Source of the DNA: Bacillus cabrialesii
Lineage (GTDB): Bacteria; Bacillota; Bacilli; Bacillales; Bacillaceae
Direction of reading: 5' to 3'
Length of the DNA stretch: 64,000 nt
Assembly: GCF_004124315.2 (NCBI RefSeq)
Contig: NZ_CP096889.1
Coordinates: 2,835,001 to 2,899,000, forward strand
The position numbers were made by a program, and so were the translations under genes. Of the stretch, positions 26,228 through 34,436 are shown piece after piece. Each line of letters begins with the position of its first letter. Within the stretch, counting starts at the first letter, position 1. The notes under the pieces are model-generated. The model did no database searches and was not told the DNA's origin. It was given only the letters and a program-made list of their open reading frames with translations.

Positions 26228-27313
26228 TTATTCATATGTGATTTGGTCAACTGTCTTTCGGTCTAATTTCTTAATCACTTCTGTAATTAATTTGACCGCG
26301 TTTTCATAATCGTCACGATGCAGCATGGCCGCATGCGTATGAATGTAGCGGGTGGCAATGGTGATGGACAGCGCAGGAACTCCGTTTGCCGTCAGATGGA
26401 TAGCTCCCGAGTCCGTTCCGCCCCCGGCAATGGCATCAAATTGGTATGGAATGCCCGCTTCCTCTGCGGTAGCGACAACTGCATCGCGCAAACCTTTGTG
26501 AGAGACCATGGATGCATCGTACACGATAATCTGCGGGCCTTTGCCCATTTTGCTTTGAGCTTCCTTCTCGGAAATGCCAGGCGTGTCTCCTGCTATCCCT
26601 ACATCAACACCAAACGCGATATCAGGCTGAATGGTGTGTGCGGCCGTTTTCGCTCCTCTCAGACCTACTTCCTCCTGCACGGTTCCGACGCCATACACAA
26701 TATTTGGATGATCTGTGTTTTGTAAGTTTCTTAACACATCAATTGCAATCGCACAGCCGATGCGGTTGTCCCAGGCCTTCGCCAGTAAGAATTTTTCATT
26801 GTTCATGACCGTAAATTCAAAATGAGGTACGATCATATCTCCCGGGATTACACCCCATTCCAAGGCTTCTTCTCGGCTTGAAGCTCCAATATCAATAAAC
26901 ATGTCTTTTATTTCAACGGATTTTTTTCTCGCTTCAGGAGATAAAATATGCGGCGGCTTAGAGCCGATAACCCCTGTGATTTCGCCTTTTTTCGTCACGA
27001 TGGTGACACGCTGGGCCAGCATAACCTGAGCCCACCAGCCGCCAACGGTTTGAAAACGAATAAAGCCTTTATCGGTGATTTGTGTCACCATAAAGCCGAC
27101 TTCATCCAAATGCCCGGCGATCATAATTTTCGGGCCGTTTTCCGCACCTGTTTTTTTGGCAATTAAGCTGCCCAGCCGATCTGTTGTCACCTCATCAGCA
27201 AATGGCTCTATGTATGATTTCATCACTTGCCTTACTTCTCTCTCATTGCCCGGAATGCCCTTTGCATCTGTTAAATCTTTCAGCATGGTCAATGTTTCAT
27301 CTAATTTTGCCAT
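26228..27313 (-). CDS. ysdC: M42-family metallopeptidase (glutamyl/deblocking aminopeptidase type)
   Basis: Cytoplasmic di-metal aminopeptidase of 361 residues, probably a large tetrahedral oligomer as in the family. Metal ligand and catalytic motifs are visible: IAGHLDEVGFMV near residue 66, KAWDNRIGCAIA near 178, VGTVQEEVGLRGA near 210 with the catalytic Glu, GVDVGIAGD near 234, and the late RYIHTHAAMLHRDD. An inserted beta-barrel region lies between the first two motifs. It is divergent from ysdB. In vivo substrate is unknown; I do not assign a cellulase role despite old annotations of this family. Confidence 0.92.
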   Translation of the reverse strand: MAKLDETLTMLKDLTDAKGIPGNEREVRQVMKSYIEPFADEVTTDRLGSLIAKKTGAENGPKIMIAGHLDEVGFMVTQITDKGFIRFQTVGGWWAQVMLAQRVTIVTKKGEITGVIGSKPPHILSPEARKKSVEIKDMFIDIGASSREEALEWGVIPGDMIVPHFEFTVMNNEKFLLAKAWDNRIGCAIAIDVLRNLQNTDHPNIVYGVGTVQEEVGLRGAKTAAHTIQPDIAFGVDVGIAGDTPGISEKEAQSKMGKGPQIIVYDASMVSHKGLRDAVVATAEEAGIPYQFDAIAGGGTDSGAIHLTANGVPALSITIATRYIHTHAAMLHRDDYENAVKLITEVIKKLDRKTVDQITYE

Positions 27314-27430
27314 GTTCCAAAAACCTCCTTCATCAGTCCTGCATTCTTATTATACAAAACCTGGCGCTAACCATACGACTATTTCACTTGAAAATCGGGT
27401 ATATGTTTTTAGAACTTTTTTTAGAAAAAG

Positions 27431-27456
27431 TGAAACCTTTTTCTATGCTCTTCGTA
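27431..27456 (+). promoter_or_regulatory. Sigma-W-type promoter of ysdB
   Basis: TGAAAC (27431-27436), a 16-bp spacer and CGTA (27453-27456) match the sigma-W consensus exactly. Predicted transcription starts about 35 bases before the ysdB ATG. Confidence 0.85.
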
Positions 27457-27495
27457 TTACATCAGATCATCACAATAAGGGGGTGCCTTCACACA

Positions 27496-27888
27496 ATGTT
27501 TGTCATGGTTCTAAGGATTATATTGCTTGCACTTTTTGCTTATTGTATTTATGCTGCGGTCAAATATGTCGCGAATCCAAAGAGAAGGCTCAAGATGGCC
27601 CAATCAAAAGAACATTTTTATATTATCGATGAACAGAACAATACCCGAAAAAACTTTCAGCTGACGTATAAAGGCGTGCTTTTTGAAGGAGAAAAGCATA
27701 TTCCTTCCAAGGATCACCCGCTATTTATCCACACGATCTTTGTCTGGACAGAATCTCCCGAGAAGCTGAAGCATTTCTCTGCAAAAGATTTTGAGAACAT
27801 TGAAGAAAAAGTGCTGGAACGATATCCAAATTGTAAGATTGACTGGGACCAGCCCATTAAACTCGCAAAAAAAGCAGAAGAGCGCTAA
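27496..27888 (+). CDS. ysdB: Sigma-W-controlled protein YsdB
   Basis: A 130-residue protein of unknown function with one N-terminal transmembrane helix (about residues 4-22, VLRIILLALFAYCIYAAV) and a cytoplasmic domain of about 105 residues. The cytoplasmic part begins ANPKRRLKMAQ and contains FYIIDEQNNTRKNFQLTYKG and a Trp-rich end. The ATG at 27496 follows AAGGGGG at about 12 nt, a long spacing; upstream in-frame codons extend beyond the sigma-W promoter and are not used. Sigma-W control suggests a role in envelope stress. Confidence 0.88.
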   Translation: MFVMVLRIILLALFAYCIYAAVKYVANPKRRLKMAQSKEHFYIIDEQNNTRKNFQLTYKGVLFEGEKHIPSKDHPLFIHTIFVWTESPEKLKHFSAKDFENIEEKVLERYPNCKIDWDQPIKLAKKAEER

Positions 27889-27907
27889 ACGCTTTTCTGC
27901 TTTTTAT
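27872..27907. terminator. Bidirectional terminator between ysdB and ysdA
   Basis: A 13-bp perfect stem (AAGCAGAAGAGCG / CGCTTTTCTGCTT) encloses the ysdB stop codon in its loop and has a T-run on the plus side and an A-run on the other. It serves two convergent genes. Confidence 0.88.
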
Positions 27908-28173
27908 AAATCAAACGGGCTGTAATAAATGCCGATCAAGATCGCTTCAATTACCAGAAGAAGCGGCACTCCGTACTTAAAAGACGCGTGTTTCGTTTTA
28001 TGCCTGAAGGTCTGCATGCCGAGCCAGATACCGAGCGCTCCAAACACGATCGCTATCAGCCACAGCCGGTCTTCAGAAATTCTCCATTTGTGCTGCTGCG
28101 CTTTTCGTTTGTCAACGCCCATCACCCAAAAACCGCATAGATTCATCAGCACCAAATAGACAGCAATAACCAT
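27904..28173 (-). CDS. ysdA: DUF1294 small membrane protein
   Basis: An 89-residue integral membrane protein. Three hydrophobic segments are seen (residues 2-20, 35-52 and 68-87). The family motif is GVDKRKAQQHKWRISEDRL near residue 19, then FGALGIWLGMQTFRHKTKH near 44, the DUF1294 signature. A ribosome binding site AAGGATGAGG lies upstream of the ATG. The gene follows rplT on the other side of a terminator. Function is unknown. Confidence 0.88.
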   Translation of the reverse strand: MVIAVYLVLMNLCGFWVMGVDKRKAQQHKWRISEDRLWLIAIVFGALGIWLGMQTFRHKTKHASFKYGVPLLLVIEAILIGIYYSPFDL

Positions 28174-28192
28174 GTAGCCTCATCCTTTATAT

Positions 28193-28220
28193 AAAAAAGC
28201 CGCTCTGCTGGAGAGCGGCT
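28193..28220 (-). terminator. Terminator of infC-rpmI-rplT
   Basis: A perfect 9-bp stem (AGCCGCTCT / AGAGCGGCT) with a 5-nt loop is followed on the minus strand by six T, 8 bases beyond the rplT stop. Confidence 0.92.
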
Positions 28221-28228
28221 CTATATAA

Positions 28229-28600
<372 letters not shown>

Positions 28601-28619
28601 CTAATTGTTCCTTATCCGA

Positions 28620-28832
<213 letters not shown>

Positions 28833-29354
28833 TTATTGCTTTTCGTTTTTCGGCGCGAGCATTAAGAACATGCTGCGGCCGTCCATTTTTGGTTTTGTTT
28901 CGACTGTCGCAACCTCAGCACATGCTTCAGAAAAACGGTCTAACACACGCTGGCCGATTTCTTTATGAGTGATTGCGCGTCCTTTAAAGCGGATAGAAGC
29001 TTTCACTTTATCGCCTTTTTCAAGGAATTTAATCGCATTGCGCAACTTCGTGTTAAAGTCGTGCTCATCGATTGTCGGGCTTAATCTAACTTCTTTTAAG
29101 TTAATGATTTTTTGATTTTTGCGTGCTTCTTTATCCTTTTTCTGCTGCTCGAATCTGAACTTTCCGTAGTCCATGATGCGGCAGACAGGCGGTTTTGCAT
29201 TCGCTGCAACTAACACAAGGTCAAGATTTGCGCGGCCGGCGATTTCAAGTGCTTCCTGACGGGACTTGATTCCAAGCTGGTCGCCATTTTGTCCGATTAA
29301 ACGGACCTCACGTGCACGGATACCCTCATTAACCAATTGATCTTTGCTAATAAT
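28833..29354 (-). CDS. infC: Translation initiation factor IF-3, AUU start
   Basis: Initiation factor IF-3, which checks the start codon and keeps subunits apart. The N-domain (IRAREVRLIGQNGDQLG), linker helix (FEQQKKDKEARKNQK) and C-domain (VRLSPTIDEHDFNTKLRNA) are all intact. No ATG, GTG or TTG lies at the right distance from the GGAGG site. An ATT at 29354 does (6 nt; a second ATT follows) and gives 173 residues, the B. subtilis length. A TTG at 29336 would remove the first six residues. AUU starts permit IF-3 autocontrol. Confidence 0.93.
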   Translation of the reverse strand: MISKDQLVNEGIRAREVRLIGQNGDQLGIKSRQEALEIAGRANLDLVLVAANAKPPVCRIMDYGKFRFEQQKKDKEARKNQKIINLKEVRLSPTIDEHDFNTKLRNAIKFLEKGDKVKASIRFKGRAITHKEIGQRVLDRFSEACAEVATVETKPKMDGRSMFLMLAPKNEKQ

Positions 29355-29556
29355 GAGCCACCTCCATAGTTTCTTCGAATTGATTCACAACTCATTTTGA
29401 CTGCATTCTGCAGGCAAACAAAAAGTGTGGGCATTATAAAACACCCACACTACGAACATCTGTATCAATAAAAATGTACGGTCAACCTGCCAACTACATG
29501 CATGTGTCAATCAGGTGAGAAGCGGGTGCTTCTGCTTGTGATTTATATTCAATTCA
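29355..29556 (-). ncRNA. Ribosomal protein L20 leader of infC-rpmI-rplT
   Basis: The infC transcript has a leader of about 200 nt. It contains a terminator-like hairpin (AGTGTGGG / CCCACACT, 29424-29451) followed on the minus strand by a T-run, about 70 bases before the start codon. Upstream sequence (GCAGAAGCACCCGCTTCT and following) can fold into further helices. Position and layout match the known L20-controlled leader that attenuates this operon. Confidence 0.82.
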
Positions 29557-29562
29557 ATAACT

Positions 29563-29591
29563 ATTCTACACAATACCGGATCTTTAGTCAA
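29563..29591 (-). promoter_or_regulatory. Sigma-A promoter of infC-rpmI-rplT
   Basis: Minus strand TTGACT (29586-29591), 17-bp spacer, TAGAAT (29563-29568), each 5 of 6 to consensus. Predicted start is near 29556. The bases from here to 29800 belong to the upstream region of the divergent lipoprotein gene; I see no clear promoter there apart from a weak TGTAAC with a CGCA 16 bp downstream. Confidence 0.8.
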
Positions 29592-29800
29592 GGACGACTT
29601 ATCCGGAACAACTTTTACATTGTAACACGGGTTTTCTATGAGCGCAAGAGAGAAAAAGAAAATCTTTCATCCCCACCCAGAATGCAAAGAGCCAACAATT
29701 CCCCCCTGATTTCGCAATTTACAACAAAACCACCGACAGGAAGAAATGTAAAACAAAGTTAATCTCTGACCGATATAAGAAGCAGAAGGGAGCCTGACAC

Positions 29801-30463
29801 ATGAACAAACTGATACAGCTTGCTTTATTTTTCACATTGATATTAACCGGTTGCTCGAATAGCAGCACATCTTCCGAATCAAAAGTCGAAACTGTTAAGA
29901 CAACTGCAGCATTTCCTCAAAAGGAGCTGGAGAAAGAGCTAAAAAAACTAAAACCCGTTTCATTAGACATGAAGTTCGAGAGTCCACTCGCTACTGAGTT
30001 AGGAAAGCGGAAGGCAAAAGAAGAAGCTGAAAAGCAAAGACAAATCGCCGCCGAGAAAAAGCTTGAAAAGGAACGGGAGGCGAAACGAAAGAAACAGCAG
30101 GAGGAAAAAGCGGAGAGACAGCGATTGACAGAGCAGCAGGCGGCAGAGAATCAGCGATTAGCGGAAGCAAAAAGACAAGCTGAACTTGAAAGACAGCGGC
30201 AGGCAGCAATCAAAAAAGAGCAGAAAGCGAACGCTGAGAAAAAGCGGCAATCACAGGCACAACGGCAGCAGACCGAGGCACCCTCATCTAATAGTCAAGA
30301 TCCACCATCTTCCTCGAGTCAGACGGATAAAACCATTCAACAGCCAGCTTCAGAGCTTCCTGATGACGATGGTTATGGTTATGAAGAACGAAAAAAGTGG
30401 CATGACGATCAAGTAGAATGGGGCATTAAACAAGGGTATATCGATCCCGAAGACGCACCATAA
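29801..30463 (+). CDS. Unrecognised lipoprotein with a long charged coiled coil
   Basis: I do not recognise this gene. It encodes 220 residues with a lipoprotein signal (MNKLIQLALFFTLILTGC; lipobox LTGC, C18). A linker follows, then about residues 66-155 are a nearly unbroken Lys/Glu/Gln/Arg/Ala helix expected to form a coiled coil. A Ser/Pro/Gln-rich linker comes next, then a short C-terminal motif with WHDDQVEWGIKQGY and an acidic end. AGAAGGGAG lies 8-9 nt before the ATG. It stands alone, divergent from infC and convergent with pftB. A spacer or envelope-spanning role is conceivable but unproved. It may be accessory at this locus. Confidence 0.78.
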   Translation: MNKLIQLALFFTLILTGCSNSSTSSESKVETVKTTAAFPQKELEKELKKLKPVSLDMKFESPLATELGKRKAKEEAEKQRQIAAEKKLEKEREAKRKKQQEEKAERQRLTEQQAAENQRLAEAKRQAELERQRQAAIKKEQKANAEKKRQSQAQRQQTEAPSSNSQDPPSSSSQTDKTIQQPASELPDDDGYGYEERKKWHDDQVEWGIKQGYIDPEDAP

Positions 30464-30466
30464 AAT

Positions 30467-30499
30467 AAAAAAAGCCAAGGCATTCAGCCTTGGCTTATC
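30467..30499. terminator. Bidirectional terminator between the lipoprotein gene and pftB
   Basis: A 9-bp perfect stem (AGCCAAGGC / GCCTTGGCT) has a run of A before it, giving a strong U-tract for pftB on the minus strand. The pftB stop codon lies just inside the stem. The plus-strand tail (TATCC) is weak. Confidence 0.82.
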
Positions 30500-31190
30500 C
30501 TCCGATCAGCTGCACGAACACAGGGATGACCAGAACCGTTACCACTCCTACTACGACAACAGCAATGCTTGCCATAGCAGCTTCAACTTCTCCCATCTCA
30601 ATCCCGACCGCTACACCAAGTGCATGTCCGGATGTTCCAAGAGCCAATCCTTTAGAAATCGGATTCTTTACTTTAAACACCTTCAAGAACAAAGCTCCGA
30701 GCGCATACACAATGACAGCGTTAAAGATGACCGCAAAGGCAGTGATATCGCTGATGCCTCCGATATCTTTTGATAAAGGAAGAGCAATCGCCGTTGTAGC
30801 CGCCTGCGGAAGCATGCTTTTCATTACGGCCGAATCGAGATGAATGCCTTTAGCGAGCAAATAAACAATCGTGACAGAGCAGATAGAGCCGGCAATAATG
30901 GAGGCCATGATTTGCCACCAATATTTTTTCAGCTTATCTCTTTGTTTGTACAAAGGAATGGCAAATGCGATCGTTGCAGGTTCAAGGAAAAACTTAATGA
31001 TTTCTCCCCCGTTATTATAGTCCGCGTAGGAAAAACCGCCGATTTTTAAAAATGCGATCCCCAGCACCATGGCCACAAACAAAGGAGTGAAAAGGAAGAA
31101 TCCTTTCGTTCTCTTAAATAAAAAGGTGCCGATGCCGAATGCAGCAAGTGATACGACAATTCCGAAATAAGGACTCATTGTGCTTTCCAT
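30495..31190 (-). CDS. pftB: Pyruvate facilitator subunit PftB (LrgB family)
   Basis: Integral membrane protein of 231 residues, LrgB/CidB family, with multiple helices. Motifs KSMLPQAATTAIALPLSKDIGG near residue 120 and GTSGHALGVAVGIEMGEVEAAMAS near 180 are family signatures. With PftA it forms the hetero-oligomeric pyruvate facilitator; older names are ysbB and lrgB. AGGAGG lies 8 nt before the ATG. It follows pftA by 20 nt and ends in a terminator. Confidence 0.92.
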   Translation of the reverse strand: MESTMSPYFGIVVSLAAFGIGTFLFKRTKGFFLFTPLFVAMVLGIAFLKIGGFSYADYNNGGEIIKFFLEPATIAFAIPLYKQRDKLKKYWWQIMASIIAGSICSVTIVYLLAKGIHLDSAVMKSMLPQAATTAIALPLSKDIGGISDITAFAVIFNAVIVYALGALFLKVFKVKNPISKGLALGTSGHALGVAVGIEMGEVEAAMASIAVVVVGVVTVLVIPVFVQLIGG

Positions 31191-31210
31191 GTGATGAACC
31201 TCCTGTTTCC

Positions 31211-31651
31211 TTAATGGTGAACGAGTTCTTTATTGTTCTGCGGGCTTTGCACTGTTTTTGTTTTCATGTCAACTTCAGTTTTGCGTTTTCCGCTCAGCGA
31301 AAGAATCATCTGAGAAAATAATCCCGTAGCCCCCAGCAAAATGATTGTTGCAAGCAGAATGACAAGAACGATTTGCAGACCGTACTGCTGCATCACACCA
31401 AGTGAATTCATAACAGATATACCTGACGGGACAAATAAAAATCCGATCAGAGAGGTTAAAGACGTTCCGAGCGTTTCTACTTGTTCCAGTTTAATGACTT
31501 TCAAACATAATAGGAGAAATAATAAGACCAGCCCTACAACCGATGCCGGGATAGGTATTGGGACAATAGCGGCAATCATATTTGAAACCAGCATAATGAC
31601 GGCAAAAATAAATGCTTGTGTTAAAAACCCGTACACTTTTTTAGCACTCAT
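31211..31651 (-). CDS. pftA: Pyruvate facilitator subunit PftA (LrgA family)
   Basis: Small integral membrane protein of 146 residues, LrgA/CidA family, with four predicted helices; the signature IPIPASVVGLVLLFLLLCLKV is near residue 32 onward, then LVPSG-type FLFVPSGISVMNS. It works with PftB to move pyruvate across the membrane. I start it at the ATG at 31651, 6 nt from AAAGAGGTG; an in-frame GTG at 31660 lies inside that site. The operon lies downstream of lytST, whose product activates it in B. subtilis. Confidence 0.91.
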   Translation of the reverse strand: MSAKKVYGFLTQAFIFAVIMLVSNMIAAIVPIPIPASVVGLVLLFLLLCLKVIKLEQVETLGTSLTSLIGFLFVPSGISVMNSLGVMQQYGLQIVLVILLATIILLGATGLFSQMILSLSGKRKTEVDMKTKTVQSPQNNKELVHH

Positions 31652-31681
31652 TTTCTTCACCTCTTTCTCTTTGGTACCCCC

Positions 31682-31718
31682 ATTATAAATAAAAACCTCC
31701 CATTATGAAGCGCTTACA
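31682..31718 (-). promoter_or_regulatory. pftA control region: -10 box and cre-like site
   Basis: A TATAAT (31682-31687, minus strand) lies 30 bases upstream of pftA and has no good -35, as expected for an activator-dependent promoter. A cre-like sequence TGTAAGCGCTTCAT (31705-31718) is placed just upstream; it matches the first 11 positions of the cre consensus. LytT should bind nearby. Confidence 0.55.
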
Positions 31719-31771
31719 AGATAACATGCCGAATAGCCGGACTGAGTTGCAGAATCAAATGGCTGAAATGC

Positions 31772-31800
31772 AAAAAGCCGCCCATCAAATATGGAGCAGC
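31772..31800 (-). terminator. Candidate terminator at the end of lytT
   Basis: On the minus strand GCTGCTCCAT and ATGGGCGGC pair with one bulge, followed by five T. The hairpin overlaps the last codons of lytT and would separate lytST from pftAB. Confidence 0.6.
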
Positions 31801-32510
31801 TTTTTCAATTCCTTCGCATATGTCCGGCTCACCGGGATTTTTGAGCCGTCTTTCATGATCAAGTTATACGTTGAATTAAACCATGGCTGAATTTCTTTAA
31901 TATATTCGGTATTGACGACAAAGCTCCGATGGACGCGGATAAAATCAGCATCAGGCAGCTTTTTCTCAATGACAACGAGCGTATCGCTGACCGTATAAGA
32001 TGTATCAAAGGTTTTTACATTCACATGACGATCTTCCGTTCCGGCATAGATAATGTCCTTCGTATCTACGATCACAATCGATTCTCCTACAGACAGCGCG
32101 AGTTTGTGCTGGCCGGAATGGCTGCTCTGATCTGCTTCTACAATATCCCGATTTACTTTTTTATATTTTTTCAGCGTTTGCTGAATTCTTTCCTCATCGA
32201 AAGGCTTGGTTAAATAATCAAGAGCGTCCACCTCAAACGCTTTGAGCGCGTATTGGTCATACGCTGTCGCAAACACAACAGCAGGAGGATGCTTCATTTT
32301 CTTCAATCGCTTTGCGATATCAAAACCGTTTTCTCCGGATAAATCAACGTCTAAAAACAGCAAATCAGGTTTTTGATCCATCATTTGGTCAAAAGCGGAT
32401 TCAATATTTTCCGCTTCATTGATTTCTATTTCCTCATTGTTCCGCTTGAGCAAGTAAGCCAGTTCATCCCTTGCCAGCATCTCATCATCAACTATTAACA
32501 CCCTGAGCAT
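31785..32510 (-). CDS. lytT: Response regulator LytT
   Basis: Response regulator of 241 residues that activates pftAB. The receiver domain has acidic pocket D8/D9 and phosphoacceptor D54 (LFLDVDLSG), with the KPF lysine near 104 (YLTKPFDEE). The C-terminal LytTR DNA-binding domain starts near 135 and shows RVHRSFVVNTEYIKEI and GSKIPVSRTYAKELKKLL. Its start overlaps lytS by 23 nt, with GAGGGAG as ribosome binding site inside lytS. Confidence 0.95.
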   Translation of the reverse strand: MLRVLIVDDEMLARDELAYLLKRNNEEIEINEAENIESAFDQMMDQKPDLLFLDVDLSGENGFDIAKRLKKMKHPPAVVFATAYDQYALKAFEVDALDYLTKPFDEERIQQTLKKYKKVNRDIVEADQSSHSGQHKLALSVGESIVIVDTKDIIYAGTEDRHVNVKTFDTSYTVSDTLVVIEKKLPDADFIRVHRSFVVNTEYIKEIQPWFNSTYNLIMKDGSKIPVSRTYAKELKKLLHI

Positions 32511-34269
32511 GTTCTTCTCCCTCTTTCATCTGTTGCATTGGCACTCGAAAGGAAACCTCTGTCCCTTTATGAACCTCACTCCTGATATTCAGTGCGGCCT
32601 GCTGTCCGAATAAACCGACCAGCCGCTGATTCAGGTTACAAAGCGCTGTACCGGTTCCCTCCTTAGATGGAAATGGTTTCTTTCCCAGTTCCGGGAGGAT
32701 GTCAGGCGGAATTCCGCGTCCGTTATCGGTCACCTTCAAATAGACTGCTGTATCCTCAGATAAGACACAGACCGTAACCTTGCACATGTCTTGTTTTTTC
32801 GGAAACGCATGCCGAAGCGCATTCTCCACAAGCACTTGCAGAACAAACGGCGGGATTTCAATCTGTTCCAGCCTGCTGTCGATATTGAGCTCAATCTTAT
32901 ATTTCCCGGGAAAACGCGCCTGTTCTAGTGATAAATAAGCGTGAAGGTGGTTCAGCTCCTTTGAGAGCGGTATCAGCAGCTGTCTGGCTCCTTGAAGGTT
33001 TGAACGAAAATAAACACTGAGCTGCAATAAGAGCTTACGGGTTTTTTCAACATCCGAGCGGCATAACGCAGAAATCGTGTTGATCGCATTAAATAAAAAA
33101 TGCGGATTGACCTGTGCTTGCAGCGCTTTGATTTCAGCATCCTTGAGAAGTTTGCTTTGGAGCTCCGCTTCCCCAAGCTCAAGCTGTGTCGAAAACAGCA
33201 TAGCCAGCCCTTCAGCAAGCTCCTCCTCTACCTGGCTAAGGCCTGCCGGGTTTTTAAAATACATTTTTAAGGTCCCGATCGTGTTGCCGTTTGATGTCAG
33301 CGGCAGCACGATCGCCGCGTGCAAAGGACATTCAGAATGCGTGCATTCAATCTCTTCCTGAGAAATGGCCTTCATGATTTCTCCTGTTTTAATCACCTTT
33401 TTGGACAAGCCGGTAATCAAGCTTTTGGATGGGATGTGGTGATCCATTCCCGCGCCGACATGCGCAAGGATCTTTTCTTTGTCAGTGAGAGACACAGCAT
33501 CTGTTCCGGTCAGTTTATGGATAATGGCCGCCACACTTTTACAGGAGTTTTCATTGAGTCCTTGGCGGAAAAATGGGAGCGTCTGGTCGGCAATCGTCAG
33601 CACTCTATGCGTTTCAAGCGCCCTTGCCTGCTCTTCCTTGCGAATGATCGCCTGAATAATCGACAGGAAAATAAAACTGCCTGTTCCATTGATGAGTATC
33701 ATCGGAATCCCGATCATGCTGACCAGCTCCCAAGCGTCACTGAATGGCTTTGCCATCAGCAAAATAATCACCATTTGCAGTGTCTCCATGCCGATTCCCA
33801 CAAGAGCGGCGATGCGCGGTGTCGGCATTCGATAGCGCTTCGTAAAATACCTGCCGATCAAGCCTGCAAGAACCCCCGCTAAAACGGACGATACCGCACA
33901 GCTTAAGGCCGTGCTGCCGCCTAGCGAAAAGCGATGCAGGCCCGCCAGAATACCGATCCCTGCCCCTACAAACGGACCTCCGAGAAGGCCTCCGATTTCC
34001 ACGCCCAAAATACGGGTATTCGCGATCGAGCCGGATGGATCTATCGCAAACACCCAGTCATTGTTTACAATCATATTTTTTTGAATTTCGATGCCTGTAT
34101 AATTGCTGATGATGCTGAAAAGAGAAAAAATAGAAATTAAAACCGCTTTTCCTTTATAGCCGTCCTGATTTTGGAGAGCCTGTCTGAAAAGCTTCGTATG
34201 GGCGAGAATGAAGCCCAATATAACGATAATTCCTACCCTCTCAAGCATCATAATCATTAAATGGATCAT
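32488..34269 (-). CDS. lytS: Sensor histidine kinase LytS
   Basis: Membrane sensor kinase, 593 residues. Five or six N-terminal helices form a 5TM-LYT sensor domain (to about residue 195, with NTRILGVEIGGLLGGPFVGA). A GAF domain follows (about 230-350). The HisKA-like segment has the phosphoacceptor His in QVNPHFLFNAINTI, and the HATPase has ENALRHAF and VTDNGRGIPP. I use the ATG at 34269; a GTG three codons upstream lies within the AGGTG site. It senses extracellular pyruvate in B. subtilis. Confidence 0.94.
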   Translation of the reverse strand: MIHLMIMMLERVGIIVILGFILAHTKLFRQALQNQDGYKGKAVLISIFSLFSIISNYTGIEIQKNMIVNNDWVFAIDPSGSIANTRILGVEIGGLLGGPFVGAGIGILAGLHRFSLGGSTALSCAVSSVLAGVLAGLIGRYFTKRYRMPTPRIAALVGIGMETLQMVIILLMAKPFSDAWELVSMIGIPMILINGTGSFIFLSIIQAIIRKEEQARALETHRVLTIADQTLPFFRQGLNENSCKSVAAIIHKLTGTDAVSLTDKEKILAHVGAGMDHHIPSKSLITGLSKKVIKTGEIMKAISQEEIECTHSECPLHAAIVLPLTSNGNTIGTLKMYFKNPAGLSQVEEELAEGLAMLFSTQLELGEAELQSKLLKDAEIKALQAQVNPHFLFNAINTISALCRSDVEKTRKLLLQLSVYFRSNLQGARQLLIPLSKELNHLHAYLSLEQARFPGKYKIELNIDSRLEQIEIPPFVLQVLVENALRHAFPKKQDMCKVTVCVLSEDTAVYLKVTDNGRGIPPDILPELGKKPFPSKEGTGTALCNLNQRLVGLFGQQAALNIRSEVHKGTEVSFRVPMQQMKEGEEHAQGVNS

Positions 34270-34436
34270 GCATGTCACCTGTTCTTTCCGTCTTCATTCT
34301 AGCATGTTTTCATTTCATGGCTGACTGTTTTTTTAAAATCATCTGAAAACATATTTCCACAAGGCTTTTATCTATTGTAAAATAAAACATGAGCCTTTTG
34401 GCAGAAAGATTTGAATCTGAAGCAGAGGAGAAGATC

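Noticed and set aside
27184..27495. Long 5' extension of ysdB into ysdC
   Set aside because: It would begin upstream of the sigma-W promoter and inside the divergent ysdC gene. The true start is the ATG at 27496.
30000..30290. Lys/Glu/Gln-rich stretch as a DNA tandem repeat or CRISPR-like array
   Set aside because: The bases are not periodic; the repetitiveness is at the amino-acid level of a charged coiled coil.
33319..33882. 187-codon plus-strand open frame inside lytS
   Set aside because: Antisense to lytS, no domain features, no promoter or ribosome binding site.
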